Shown: positions 8,277 to 17,164 of the stretch, in pieces | Layout: every line of letters starts with the position of its first letter | Position numbering within the stretch: the first letter of the stretch is position 1 | From: CAZMPJ01 sp964568455 | GTDB taxonomy: Bacteria; Margulisbacteria; WOR-1; O2-12-FULL-45-9 | DNA: 64,000 nucleotides | NCBI GenBank assembly: GCA_964568455.1 | Contig: CAZMPJ010000002.1 | Location: 1 to 64,000 of the forward strand | Reading direction: 5' to 3' | The notes under the pieces: generated by a model | The model's database searches: none | The model's input: the letters and a program-made list of their open reading frames with translations, nothing else | Told to the model about the DNA's origin: nothing | Made by a program: the position numbers and the translations under genes

Positions 8277-9662
8277 TTACATCCTACCGCCGACAGTAAT
8301 TTCTGGAATCCTAATCGTTGGTTGGGCATCTCCCACTGGTGCATGATCGTATTTTCCGCAAATCCCGGCTTGAAAACCAATGTCAGAGCCAACCATATCA
8401 ATGATTTCTAAGAGTTTTGGTCCGTTACCGGTTAAAATGGCTCCACGCACCGGGTTTTTGATTTTTCCATTTTCAATTAAATAACTTTCAGTTATCTCAA
8501 AGACAAAATCACCGTTAGTTACGTTAACTTGCCCGCCGCCCATTCTTTTAACAAATAATCCATTGTGTACAGAAGCAATAATTTCATCAGGATCCATTTG
8601 GCCGGGAGCAATGATAGTATTAGTCATCCGGGGTTGGGGCTTAGTCTTAAAGCTTTCTCTTCGTCCGTTACCGGTTTTTTTAATATCCACATATTTGGAA
8701 GTGAAATGGTCGGTTAGGTAATTTTTTAATATGCCATTTTCGATTAATATGGTTTTTTGGCCTTTAGTGCCTTCGTCATCAAAAGCAAAAGTGCCAAAAC
8801 GATTGGGTAGGGTTGCATCATCAATTACTGTAATGCCTTCAGCTGCCACTTTTTCTCCAATTTTGCCCGCGTAAACCGAAGTTCCTTTCATGATAAAATC
8901 TGCTTCCAGGCCATGTCCGCAAGCTTCGTGAATTAAAGTGCCGCCAGCTTCGGAAGAAAGCACTACCATCATTTTGCCGGCGGGGGCGTGGGGAGCATCG
9001 AGCATTTTTAAGGCTCTTTCTGCGCATTTAGTGGCCATTTCTGCTGGAGGATAATGTTCGAAAAGTTCAAAGCCGCAGGTTTCACCCGGTGCTTCATAAC
9101 CAGTTTGTAAAACGCCATTTTTTTCGGCAATTACATTGACATAATAGCGAGTGCGAATCCTATTATCTTCAACATATTTGCCTTCAGAATTAGCAATGGT
9201 TACAGCTTGATTAGTGTCAGCGTAACTGGCACTGACTTGTTTAATTTTATCTCCAAAAGCGCGAGCAGTTTTATTTAAAAGTTCTACTTTAGCTTTTTTC
9301 TCATCCATAGAAACTTCGTGGGGCCTGATTTTGATATTTTCCAGCAAATTAGTAATGTTAACTTGAGGAATTAATCTTATATTGTCGTGTTTTTTTGTGC
9401 CGGAGATTGATTTTGATATTTTTAAAGCAGATTCTCGCAAAGCTTCAAAAGATGTGTCAGATGAAGCGATATAAGCAGTCTCTTTGCCAGAAATCACTCT
9501 AATTCCAGCGCCAACTTGTGTGCCAGAGCTGATTTTTTCAATCTTATTGTCTTCGCAGACAATTGCAGTGGTATTTTTCTCTTCAATAAATATGTCGGCA
9601 AAATCAGACCCGGAATGAAGGGCGGTAGCTAGTAATTCTTGCAGGTTTTCTTGGCTTAGCAT
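8277..9662 (-). CDS. tldD: Metalloprotease TldD
   Basis: Zinc metalloprotease of the TldD/PmbA family, which degrades unfolded peptides and processes some peptide natural products together with TldE/PmbA. 461 residues. The zinc motif HEACGHGLEADF (HExxxH) lies near residue 245, and the family C-terminal metal-ligand cysteine segment (GICGKYDH) is present. No TldE partner occurs in this window. A TATAAT lies six bases before the ATG with no ribosome binding site. It is divergent from the RelA/SpoT-like gene. Confidence 0.95.
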   Translation of the reverse strand: MLSQENLQELLATALHSGSDFADIFIEEKNTTAIVCEDNKIEKISSGTQVGAGIRVISGKETAYIASSDTSFEALRESALKISKSISGTKKHDNIRLIPQVNITNLLENIKIRPHEVSMDEKKAKVELLNKTARAFGDKIKQVSASYADTNQAVTIANSEGKYVEDNRIRTRYYVNVIAEKNGVLQTGYEAPGETCGFELFEHYPPAEMATKCAERALKMLDAPHAPAGKMMVVLSSEAGGTLIHEACGHGLEADFIMKGTSVYAGKIGEKVAAEGITVIDDATLPNRFGTFAFDDEGTKGQKTILIENGILKNYLTDHFTSKYVDIKKTGNGRRESFKTKPQPRMTNTIIAPGQMDPDEIIASVHNGLFVKRMGGGQVNVTNGDFVFEITESYLIENGKIKNPVRGAILTGNGPKLLEIIDMVGSDIGFQAGICGKYDHAPVGDAQPTIRIPEITVGGRM

Positions 9663-9668
9663 GATTTT

Positions 9669-9674
9669 ATTATA
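9669..9674 (-). promoter_or_regulatory. -10 box of tldD; leaderless
   Basis: On the minus strand TATAAT lies six bases before the tldD ATG. The -35 region is weak (TGGCAA at 17 bases). The 62-base gap to the divergent gene at 9725 must hold both promoters; the plus-strand side has only an AT-rich GATAAATAAT ending six bases before its ATG. Confidence 0.55.
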
Positions 9675-9724
9675 GCTTGAAATAGTGAAATTTGCCAGAA
9701 AAGGTAACGATAAATAATTGAGTT

Positions 9725-12346
9725 ATGGTTGTGCGTTCAATTGGACCACGAAGAAGGACTCTTAGTACTCACCTTAGACTCTTAAGGCGGAGACGATTTC
9801 CTCTTATCAATTATCACTATCGCAGAGTTGCCCTGGCAGCCCCCTCTATAAGCTTTCCTACGCTTGGAACTTTAAGTCCCCAACCTTATCTTGATCGAGT
9901 AATGAAACTTGTGCAATGTTTTGATCCTAAAGAAAAAAATATTCATTTGATTTACAAGGCTTTTCGCTTGGCCTGGGAAAAACATGGGGGAGTTGAAAGA
10001 AAAAATAAACTTTATCCTTATATTGAACATTCTTTGCAGGTGGCAGAATTAGTCAAGAGTGTGAACGGGAGCGTTGAAGGGGTTGCTGCTGCTTTGCTTC
10101 ATGACACTCAAGAAGACACAGATATTACCAAAGGAAATCTTATAGAAAGATTTGGTTTAAAAATCGCGGAAATGGTAGATGCGGTAAGTAAATTTGAATC
10201 AGACCTGGGAAGTATTGAGCTTGACAGCGAAGAATTAAAAGTTGAAACCATAAAAAAATTGATTAGATATGTTGTTGAACAAAATAATTTGAGTGCAATC
10301 AAAATTAAACTGGCTGATCGCTTGGTTAATTCCAGGGATTTTGAAACTCTTTTTAGGGAGAACCCAGAGAACGCTAAGATAAAAGCAGAAGAAACCCTTT
10401 ATGTTTATGTCAGATTAGCTAAGTTTTTAGGTATGTGGTCATGGAGCAGGGAACTGGAGGATTTAGCTTTTGAATATGTTAATCCAGACGCTTATAGGGA
10501 CATTGAGCAGGCGAGGAGTAGAATTATTGAAGAAACGGGCGAGAAAATGACTGCCTTTGCCAGTGTATTGAGGAGTAAATTGTTAGTGACCTGGATAAGT
10601 GTGCCAAAAGTGAAGATGGAAGAAAGAAAAATTTATGAGATTTATCAAAGGATGCAAAGATGGAATATTGATCTTAAGGGTTTAGATCCGACTGATATTT
10701 ATAGAGTAAATATTATAGTGGCAAAAGAAGAAGATTGTTTTGTAATGTTGGGTCGATTGGGTAAATATTATCCTCCAATGCAGGTTGGTAAGGAGGGGAC
10801 GCGCTGGGCTTTTCGAGATTATATTTCTGAACCGCACCCCAACGGACATCGTCTTTTACACGTGTATGCAAAAAAAATTCCTGGCCCAAAAACGCTTTTG
10901 TTCCAAATTAGAGATGAAGAAATGTGGAAGCAATATCAGTTTGGCATAATGGCAGATGTAGAAGAAAAGAAAATAGACCTGGTGGAAATTCTTGGGTTTT
11001 TAAATTCAATATTACTTGATCTTACCAAAAGAGATGTTAACAAGCTGGCCGATGTTTACCGGTCTTTGCTTAGAGAAGGGGCTCGGATGCCGGTTTATAC
11101 TCCAGCGGGCGAGGTTAAATACATTCCTATTGGTTCAACTGCCCTAGATTTTGTCTGGCATATTCACGAGGAATTACTCCTGCACCTTCAAAGCATTACA
11201 ATTAATGGTAAAAGTGCTAGTATTTTTGATCGAATTCCCTATAGAGCTGCAGTAAAAGTTTTTGCGGATACGAATGTTGCGCCTACGCCCACGCTTGAAT
11301 GGCATGACCATGCGGTTAGTCCTCATACCCAAAGTGCCTTAAGAAGCTACTATGCAGTAAGGGATTTGGGTATAATCATTGCGGATGCGAAAAGAAAATT
11401 ACAAGAAGAAATTGACCTCGCCAAATATTTTATTCCGATTGAAAATTTATTGGATTCTGCAATTTTTAGGAGATATTTAAGTGCTCTAAATATTGATGTG
11501 CAACAATTACTTTTTGAAGTGGGCACTGCCAGGAGGAATGCGTTAGAAGTAACAGGAAGTATAAGGGAAATATATTTAAAGGAAAATCTTAAGGCTAAAG
11601 GCGGGCCTTGGGAGTTTACTAGTAATGAATTTACAGTACCACAAAATTTAACAACTCTGGTTCATAAAATTTATGATAATTTTAATGATTTAATTGATTT
11701 GGATCAAGTTTCTGCTAATGAGGAGCAGGTTCTTCTTGCTCTTTTAAATAATGTTTTACATTGTACCGATCTATACGATCGCCATAAAGAGGGATTTTCT
11801 GATCACATCTTACCCGATGATATGCTTCAATTAATTGACATTACCCGGGATTATAGGGGACAAGCGTTTGATGGTTTCTCATTTGGCATGCAAAATAATA
11901 TTGTTCATTTAAATCGGTTGGTCTTGGAGCATGCTTATCCGCAGCTTTGCCTGGCTAAGCCCCCTGGCTGGATGTCTATACCATATTTTATTGCTCTTAA
12001 TATGCTTAATCGAAAAGGATTAATTAATGAGCTAACTAGAGGATTGCGTGAATTAGGCTTTAATTTGTATTCCTTTCCCTTAACTGAAATCGAGGGAAAA
12101 AGGATTACTGTAGTTTTTGCCCCGGAGGTTTACGGAGAATATACAGCAGTAGACCAAAGAGTAGTGGGAGGCGGTATGCTTGGCCAGATACAGAGAATTC
12201 AAATACGCACTTTTGCAAGAGAGTTTGCTGGTCCTCATGGAAATAGCCAGGTGCTTACACTTGATGAAGTTATTAAACATGCAGAAGGTCAGCTGGAAGA
12301 TTTGCGTTATTTAAAACAATGGTTGACTAGGTCACCGGAAGAATAA
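9725..12346 (+). CDS. Divergent RelA/SpoT-like protein: intact HD hydrolase, degraded synthetase, TGS, novel C-terminus
   Basis: 873 residues. Order: Arg-rich N-terminal tail (1-58); HD domain (about 75-250) keeping the SpoT-type residues (YIEHS, LLHDTQED, LADRLVN); a region aligning with the (p)ppGpp synthetase (about 300-400) in which DLTAVRI becomes DIYRVNI, GYQSLHT becomes GHRLLHV and VEVQIRT becomes LLFQIRD; a TGS domain (about 455-520, VYTPAGEVKYIPIGSTALDF); then about 300 residues I cannot place. The usual zinc-finger and ACT domains are absent. Near the end, IQRIQIRTFAREFAG faintly resembles the synthetase EVQIRT strand. Expected role: (p)ppGpp or other nucleotide hydrolysis without synthesis. 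Canonical rel is at 21677. No ribosome binding site precedes the ATG; an in-frame ATG at 9902 is an alternative start. Confidence 0.8.
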   Translation: MVVRSIGPRRRTLSTHLRLLRRRRFPLINYHYRRVALAAPSISFPTLGTLSPQPYLDRVMKLVQCFDPKEKNIHLIYKAFRLAWEKHGGVERKNKLYPYIEHSLQVAELVKSVNGSVEGVAAALLHDTQEDTDITKGNLIERFGLKIAEMVDAVSKFESDLGSIELDSEELKVETIKKLIRYVVEQNNLSAIKIKLADRLVNSRDFETLFRENPENAKIKAEETLYVYVRLAKFLGMWSWSRELEDLAFEYVNPDAYRDIEQARSRIIEETGEKMTAFASVLRSKLLVTWISVPKVKMEERKIYEIYQRMQRWNIDLKGLDPTDIYRVNIIVAKEEDCFVMLGRLGKYYPPMQVGKEGTRWAFRDYISEPHPNGHRLLHVYAKKIPGPKTLLFQIRDEEMWKQYQFGIMADVEEKKIDLVEILGFLNSILLDLTKRDVNKLADVYRSLLREGARMPVYTPAGEVKYIPIGSTALDFVWHIHEELLLHLQSITINGKSASIFDRIPYRAAVKVFADTNVAPTPTLEWHDHAVSPHTQSALRSYYAVRDLGIIIADAKRKLQEEIDLAKYFIPIENLLDSAIFRRYLSALNIDVQQLLFEVGTARRNALEVTGSIREIYLKENLKAKGGPWEFTSNEFTVPQNLTTLVHKIYDNFNDLIDLDQVSANEEQVLLALLNNVLHCTDLYDRHKEGFSDHILPDDMLQLIDITRDYRGQAFDGFSFGMQNNIVHLNRLVLEHAYPQLCLAKPPGWMSIPYFIALNMLNRKGLINELTRGLRELGFNLYSFPLTEIEGKRITVVFAPEVYGEYTAVDQRVVGGGMLGQIQRIQIRTFAREFAGPHGNSQVLTLDEVIKHAEGQLEDLRYLKQWLTRSPEE

Positions 12347-14966
12347 TTACTTAGCCTCAGCCCAATTTTCCCCAACCCCAATATCAACTTTTGTTGGCAC
12401 TTTTAGTTCTAAAGCAGATTCCATTTTTTCTCTGATTAATTTTTTTAATGTTTCCGCGTCTTTTTTATGACATTCGAACACCAATTCGTCATGCACTTGT
12501 AAGATTAATGACGAATGACGAATGACTAATGACGAATTAAGGAATTTATTATTTATATTAATCATTGCTACTTTAATCATGTCAGCAGCAGTACCTTGTA
12601 TGGGCATGTTGATGGCAGATCGCTCTGCAAAAGAGCGTAAACCCTGGTTTGGACTGTTAATGTCGGGAATAGGGCGTTTTCTTCCAAGTAAGGTTTCAAC
12701 AAAACCATTTTCCCGAGCTTCCTTTTTTAAACGATCAAGAAATTGTTTTACTCCTTGGTATTTAGCAAAATATTTACTAATAAACTCAGCTGCTTGAGGC
12801 CGTTTGATTTTTAATTGCTTGGCCAAGCCAAAATCAGACATCCCATAGATTATGCCAAAATTAACAGTTTTAGCCTCTGATCTTTTAATGCCTAATGCAT
12901 CAGCTGTTGCTTGGTGGATGTCTTTGTCTTCTTTAAAAGCCTTAATCAATTCCGCGTCTTCACTCATATGAGCTAAAATGCGTAGTTCAATCTGCGAATA
13001 GTCAGCGGCAATAATAACCCAGTCCTTTTTATCCGGGATAAAAGCGGATCTTAAGTCTTGAGGAATATTTTGTAAATTTGGCTTAGAGCTGGAAAGTCGG
13101 CCGGTTGCAGTTATAGTCTGGTTAAAGGATGAATGGATGCGGCCGGTTTTTGGATTAACCAGAGTAGGGAGTACATCAACATAGGTGTTTTTAAGTTTAG
13201 TTAACTGACGGTAATCCATTAACCTTTGGGCGATTTCAAATTTCTGATCGGCCAACTCTTGCAAGACCTCAACATTGGTGGATGCCCCGGTTTTAGTCTT
13301 TTTTAGGACTGGCAGCATTAATTTCTCAAATAATATTTTTGAAAGCTGCTTAGGTGAATTAATATTAAATACTTCTCCTGATATGGCGTAAATATGGGTT
13401 TCCAGCTCTTTTAATTGTTTGGCCAGGTCTTTTGACATTTTATTAAGCAATTTTTCGTCAATAGCAATGCCGTTCATCTCCATTTCAATTAAAACCCGAA
13501 TCAAAGGCATTTCCACTTCATAAAAGAGTTTAGCCAGTTTTTGTTTTTCTAGTGCCAGCTTAAAAATCTCATACAAGCTAAAAGTTGATTCTGCGTCACT
13601 GCAAGCATAGTCTTTGGCAACTTCAATTGGTATCTGGTCAAAAGTTTTATCTTTGCCCAGCAACTCTTCAAGGTTGATCATGTCGCGGCCCAAGAATTGT
13701 TTGGCTAATTTCTTAAGTGACAGTTTGCGTGAAATAGGGTCGAGTAGGTAAGCTGCAACCATGGTGTCAAAAAGTGGACCTTTGACCTCAATGCCATTGT
13801 TTTTTAAGACTTCAATGTCGTATTTAATGTTGTGGCCGATTTTAAGGGTTTCTGTCTGGAAGATGGGGGCAATTTCCTTGCAAAAGGGTAAATAATAGGC
13901 AGATTTACCTTCGACAGAAAAAGAAATGCCTACGATTTTAGCTTCGAAAACATTTAAACTAGTGGTTTCAAGGTCAAAAGCAAAAGCTTCGGACTTTTTT
14001 AAGATTTTTATTAGCTCATTTACGTCTTTTACTAAATTAAAATCAAGTGCTGATATTTTTTCTCGTTTTCTTTCAATGATTTTTTCAGTTTGGCCTTGAC
14101 TGTATTTTTTTATTAGCCGATCAAACTCAAATTTTTCAAAAATCGGAACTACTTTGGTCCAATCAGTTTCTTCGTGTTTGCATTTTTCAAAATCAATCTC
14201 AATTGGTGCGTTAGTTACAATGGTTCCTAGCCTTTTGCTTAAATCAGCCAAGGCGCGGTTGTTTTTTAAGCTTTCTTTTAAAGCCTTTTTAGTTATTTTA
14301 TCCAAGTTGTTATAAATATTATCTAAAGTTTGAAATTGTTTAAGCAGTTCGCTGGCAGTTTTTTCGCCAACCTTGGGTACGCCCGGAATATTATCTGAAG
14401 AATCACCTTTCAAAGCCTTAAAATCAATTAATTGTTCTGGTTTTAAGCCATAACGTTCTTCAACCTCTTTTTTCCCGTATAAAACTGTATCAGTTAAACC
14501 TTTACGAGTAGTTAAAACTTTGATTTTGTCGCTTACTAGTTGCAAAGGATCAAGATCGCCAGATAAAATTTCTGCTTCAAGCCCTTGTTTTTCTGCTTCT
14601 TTAGCCAAGGTACCAATTACATCGTCAGCTTCGTAGCCGGATAATTCATAAATTGGAATATCAAAGGCCTTTGCCACTTCTTTGATATGCGGCATTTGTT
14701 CATACAGGGTAGGTGGAGCTTTATCTCGAGTGGCTTTATATTCCTTGTATTCTTTATGTCGAAAAGTTGGTTCGGGTAAGTCAAAAGCAATTGCCATAAA
14801 GTCTGGTTTTTGATCCAAAATTTTAAGCAGCATAGTGGTAAAACCATAAATTGCGTTAGTGGTAATACCAGAGGTGGTCTTCATGGTGTCAGGTAGGGCG
14901 TAAAAAGCTCGATAAACGAGAGAGTTGCCGTCGATTAGGATTATTTTTTTATTAGGACTTTTCACC
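12347..14966 (-). CDS. polA: DNA polymerase I
   Basis: Repair and Okazaki-fragment polymerase, about 872 residues. The 5' nuclease domain (1-300) begins KKIILIDGNSLVYRAF. The 3'-5' exonuclease is intact in sequence (FDLETTSL, GHNIKYD, YACSDAE). The polymerase has motif A ADYSQIELR, motif B SEAKTVNFGIIYG and motif C VHDELVFE. A heptanucleotide repeat (12507-12534) inserts about ten residues, SSLVIRHSSL, immediately before motif C. Start: GTG at 14966 gives MKSPNKKIILIDG, matching family N-termini; an in-frame ATG at 14998 would add 11 residues. Either start lies inside the 3' end of tsf, so polA is coupled to rpsB-tsf. Confidence 0.96.
12507..12534. repeat. Heptanucleotide tandem repeat inside polA, four units
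   Basis: Four plus-strand units of AATGACG, the third being AATGACT, in frame within polA. On the coding strand they give the residues SSLVIRHSS. The array sits directly upstream of the LQVHDE catalytic motif. Confidence 0.85.
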
Positions 14967-15551
14967 CAATTGATAACGGGTAAACCTGCGGATAACAATG
15001 TTTTCCCCGATTTTAGCGATTAGATCAGTGAGTAATTCCTTAATATTTTTTTTAGGATCCCTAATAAAAGGCTGTTCCATTAGACAAATCTCTTCATAAA
15101 ATTTTTCTGTCCTGCCATTAACAATTTTCTCAATGGCTTTATCCGGTTTGCCTTCTTGTTTGGCCTGAGTGGTTAAAATATCAATCTCATGTTCAATAAT
15201 TGCGGCAGGGACTTCTTCTCTTACTATATATTGAGGGTTGCTGGCGGCAATTTGCATTGCTACATCTTTTACAAAAGCTTGAAATTCAACATTTTTGGCT
15301 ACAAAATCGGTTTCACAGTTTACTTCAACCAATACTCCGATTTTTCCGCCGGTGTGGATGTAAGAATCAACTAAACCTTGGGCAGCTGTGCGGCCGGATT
15401 TTTTTGCGGCACGAGCCAATCCTTTTTTCCTTAAGTGATCAATAGCTTTTTCCATGTTGCCATTGGCTTCGGCTAAGGCTTTTTTACAGTCCATCATGCC
15501 GGCGCCGGTTTTTTCGCGTAGTTCTTTTATATTTTCTAGGGGAATGCTCAT
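14952..15551 (-). CDS. tsf: Elongation factor Ts, short form
   Basis: Guanine nucleotide exchange factor that regenerates EF-Tu-GTP. At 199 residues it is the compact form with a single core subdomain, as in Thermus, rather than the ~283-residue E. coli type. The N-terminal UBA-like domain has LREKTGAGMMDCKKAL and the core has VNCETDFVAKN, both diagnostic. GGAGGG lies six bases before the ATG. It follows rpsB by 15 bases and overlaps polA. The usual next genes pyrH and frr are absent. Confidence 0.96.
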   Translation of the reverse strand: MSIPLENIKELREKTGAGMMDCKKALAEANGNMEKAIDHLRKKGLARAAKKSGRTAAQGLVDSYIHTGGKIGVLVEVNCETDFVAKNVEFQAFVKDVAMQIAASNPQYIVREEVPAAIIEHEIDILTTQAKQEGKPDKAIEKIVNGRTEKFYEEICLMEQPFIRDPKKNIKELLTDLIAKIGENIVIRRFTRYQLGEKS

Positions 15552-15566
15552 TTTAGCCCTCCTTGG

Positions 15567-16430
15567 CTAGAATCCAGTACGCTTTTCTGCTTCCTTAGTT
15601 GGAGTTGCGGCCAGCTTTTCTAGACGCTCTTCTTCAGACAAAGCTTTTACTTCTTCAGGAACCGCTTCAGCGTTTTCTTTAATTGGAGCGGTAATTTCTT
15701 CTGGAGCAGCAAGTTCTTCTGGGGCAGGGCCTTCTTCTACTGGTTTTCCTATTTCTCTTCCGGTAATTATTGCTTCGGCTACAAGTCTGGTAATGAGCTT
15801 GATAGCGCGGATAGCGTCATCATTACCTGGGATAGGATAGGTGATTTTTTCTGGATCAGAATTAGTATCTACAATGGCTACTACGGGGATCTTTAGTTTT
15901 ATAGCTTCTTTTAAAGCCGTATCTTCTTTATGGGTATCAACGATAAAAACAATACTTGGATGAGAGGTCATATCTCTGATCCCGTCTAGTCCTCTGAGTA
16001 ATTTTCTATATTCACGATCAATAGTGATAACTTCTTTTTTGGGCAGGCGATCCATGGTTCCGTCTTCTTTCCACTGTTCAATTTCTTTTAAACGGGCAAT
16101 ATTTTTCTTTAAAGTCTTAAAATTAGTTAAAGTCCCGCCTAGCCATCTTTCGTTGATGTAAAACATGCCACAACGCTTAGCCTCTTCCTGTACGGCTTCT
16201 TGCGCTTGCTTTTTAGTGCCTACAAAAAGAACGGTGCCGTTTTCAGCTACTGCGTTTTTAATGAATTCATAAGCTTCTTCGATTAAGGGAATGCTTTTGT
16301 GAAGGTCAATAACATGAATGCCGTTTCTAGGGGCATAGATGTATTTTTTCATTTTTGGGTTCCAGTTCTTACTCTGGTGGCCAAAGTGTACTCCTGCTTC
16401 AAGCAGTTCTTTCATGGTTACTACTGACAT
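15567..16430 (-). CDS. rpsB: 30S ribosomal protein S2
   Basis: Small-subunit ribosomal protein uS2. 287 residues. The body has LLEAGVHFGHQSKNWNPKM, family-typical GTKKQAQEAV and RWLGGTLTNF. The C-terminus (from about residue 235) extends as an Ala/Glu/Pro-rich tail. Start chosen at 16430 because AAAGGAGGAAC lies eight bases upstream; a frame-extending ATG at 16457 would place that ribosome binding site inside the gene. It heads the rpsB-tsf-polA operon. Confidence 0.96.
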   Translation of the reverse strand: MSVVTMKELLEAGVHFGHQSKNWNPKMKKYIYAPRNGIHVIDLHKSIPLIEEAYEFIKNAVAENGTVLFVGTKKQAQEAVQEEAKRCGMFYINERWLGGTLTNFKTLKKNIARLKEIEQWKEDGTMDRLPKKEVITIDREYRKLLRGLDGIRDMTSHPSIVFIVDTHKEDTALKEAIKLKIPVVAIVDTNSDPEKITYPIPGNDDAIRAIKLITRLVAEAIITGREIGKPVEEGPAPEELAAPEEITAPIKENAEAVPEEVKALSEEERLEKLAATPTKEAEKRTGF

Positions 16431-16468
16431 GTAAATAAGTTCCTCCTTTTGTCGCAAAACAAAGAGTC

Positions 16469-16519
16469 ATTTTATCATGAAAAAATCCTTTTGACAAGAC
16501 GAAAACTAGGGTATAAAAT
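16469..16519. promoter_or_regulatory. Back-to-back promoters of rpsB (-) and the 16541 gene (+) with overlapping -35 boxes
   Basis: Plus strand: TTGACA at 16491-16496, with TAAAAT at 16514-16519 (17-base spacer) or TATAAA at 16512. Minus strand: TTGTCA at 16497-16492, 17-base spacer, TAAAAT at 16474-16469. Both -35 hexamers fall on the same TTGACAA, so the two promoters cannot both be bound at once. Confidence 0.65.
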
Positions 16520-16540
16520 GGCAAAAAAGGAGGAAAAATC

Positions 16541-17164
16541 ATGGCAGCAAAATTTGCGATTGGTGAAGCGATTGGTTTTGGTTGGGAAATAGTTAAAAAG
16601 AGGTTTTGGTTTTTAATAGGATTGTTGGTATTGGTAGCTTTAGTGCATATTGGCACAGAGCTAATTTCTGCTTTGGTTGAATATTATTCTCCTCTAGCAA
16701 CACTTATATTGGGTTTGGTGTTTTTTGTGGTTACTACTGTGGTGCATTTGGGGACATTAAAGATAACTCTGTTATTGGTGGATGATAAGCCAGCTAGTTA
16801 TGGTGAGTTGTTTAAATATTTTAATCTTTTTATTCGTTATGCAGTAGCTTCCATTCTTTATGCTTTGATTGTTCTCGGTGGTTTTATTTTATTAATTGTT
16901 CCTGGTATTATTTGGGCAATTAGATTCCAATTTTTTGGTTATTTTATTGTTGATAAGGAAACTAGCATCATTGATTCTTTAAAAAAGAGTGCGCATGTTA
17001 CTCATGGGGCGAAATGGACTTTGTTTGTGTTTGAAATGGCTTTGATATTGTTAAACATTGTAGGCTTTTTCTGCCTATTTGTAGGCCTTTTAGTCACAAT
17101 TCCTATCTCAATGATTGCTTATGCTTATATCTATAGAAAATTGCAGCTCTTAGCGCAGGCTTAA
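16541..17164 (+). CDS. Polytopic membrane protein, DUF975/YciC-like
   Basis: 207 residues with about five or six hydrophobic helices. The conserved segment LLIVPGIIWAIRFQF followed by a SIIDSLKKSAHVTHGAKW loop is characteristic of the DUF975 / YciC (UPF0259) / glycerophosphodiesterase-membrane-domain superfamily, whose function is not established. AAGGAGG lies seven bases before the ATG. Its 3' end overlaps the converging PorV-like gene by 15 bases. It has its own TTGACA promoter. Confidence 0.75.
   Translation: MAAKFAIGEAIGFGWEIVKKRFWFLIGLLVLVALVHIGTELISALVEYYSPLATLILGLVFFVVTTVVHLGTLKITLLLVDDKPASYGELFKYFNLFIRYAVASILYALIVLGGFILLIVPGIIWAIRFQFFGYFIVDKETSIIDSLKKSAHVTHGAKWTLFVFEMALILLNIVGFFCLFVGLLVTIPISMIAYAYIYRKLQLLAQA

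Noticed and set aside
9725..12346. Frameshifted or decaying rel copy
   Set aside because: The frame is intact for 873 codons and the HD and TGS parts are well kept, so it is a divergent functional protein rather than a pseudogene.
12522..12797. 91-codon plus-strand frame starting in the polA repeat
   Set aside because: Antisense to the polA palm domain; begins inside the heptamer array and has no family features.
16399..16656. 85-codon minus-strand frame spanning the rpsB promoter
   Set aside because: It overlaps the rpsB start, the divergent promoters and the 16541 gene; no family features.
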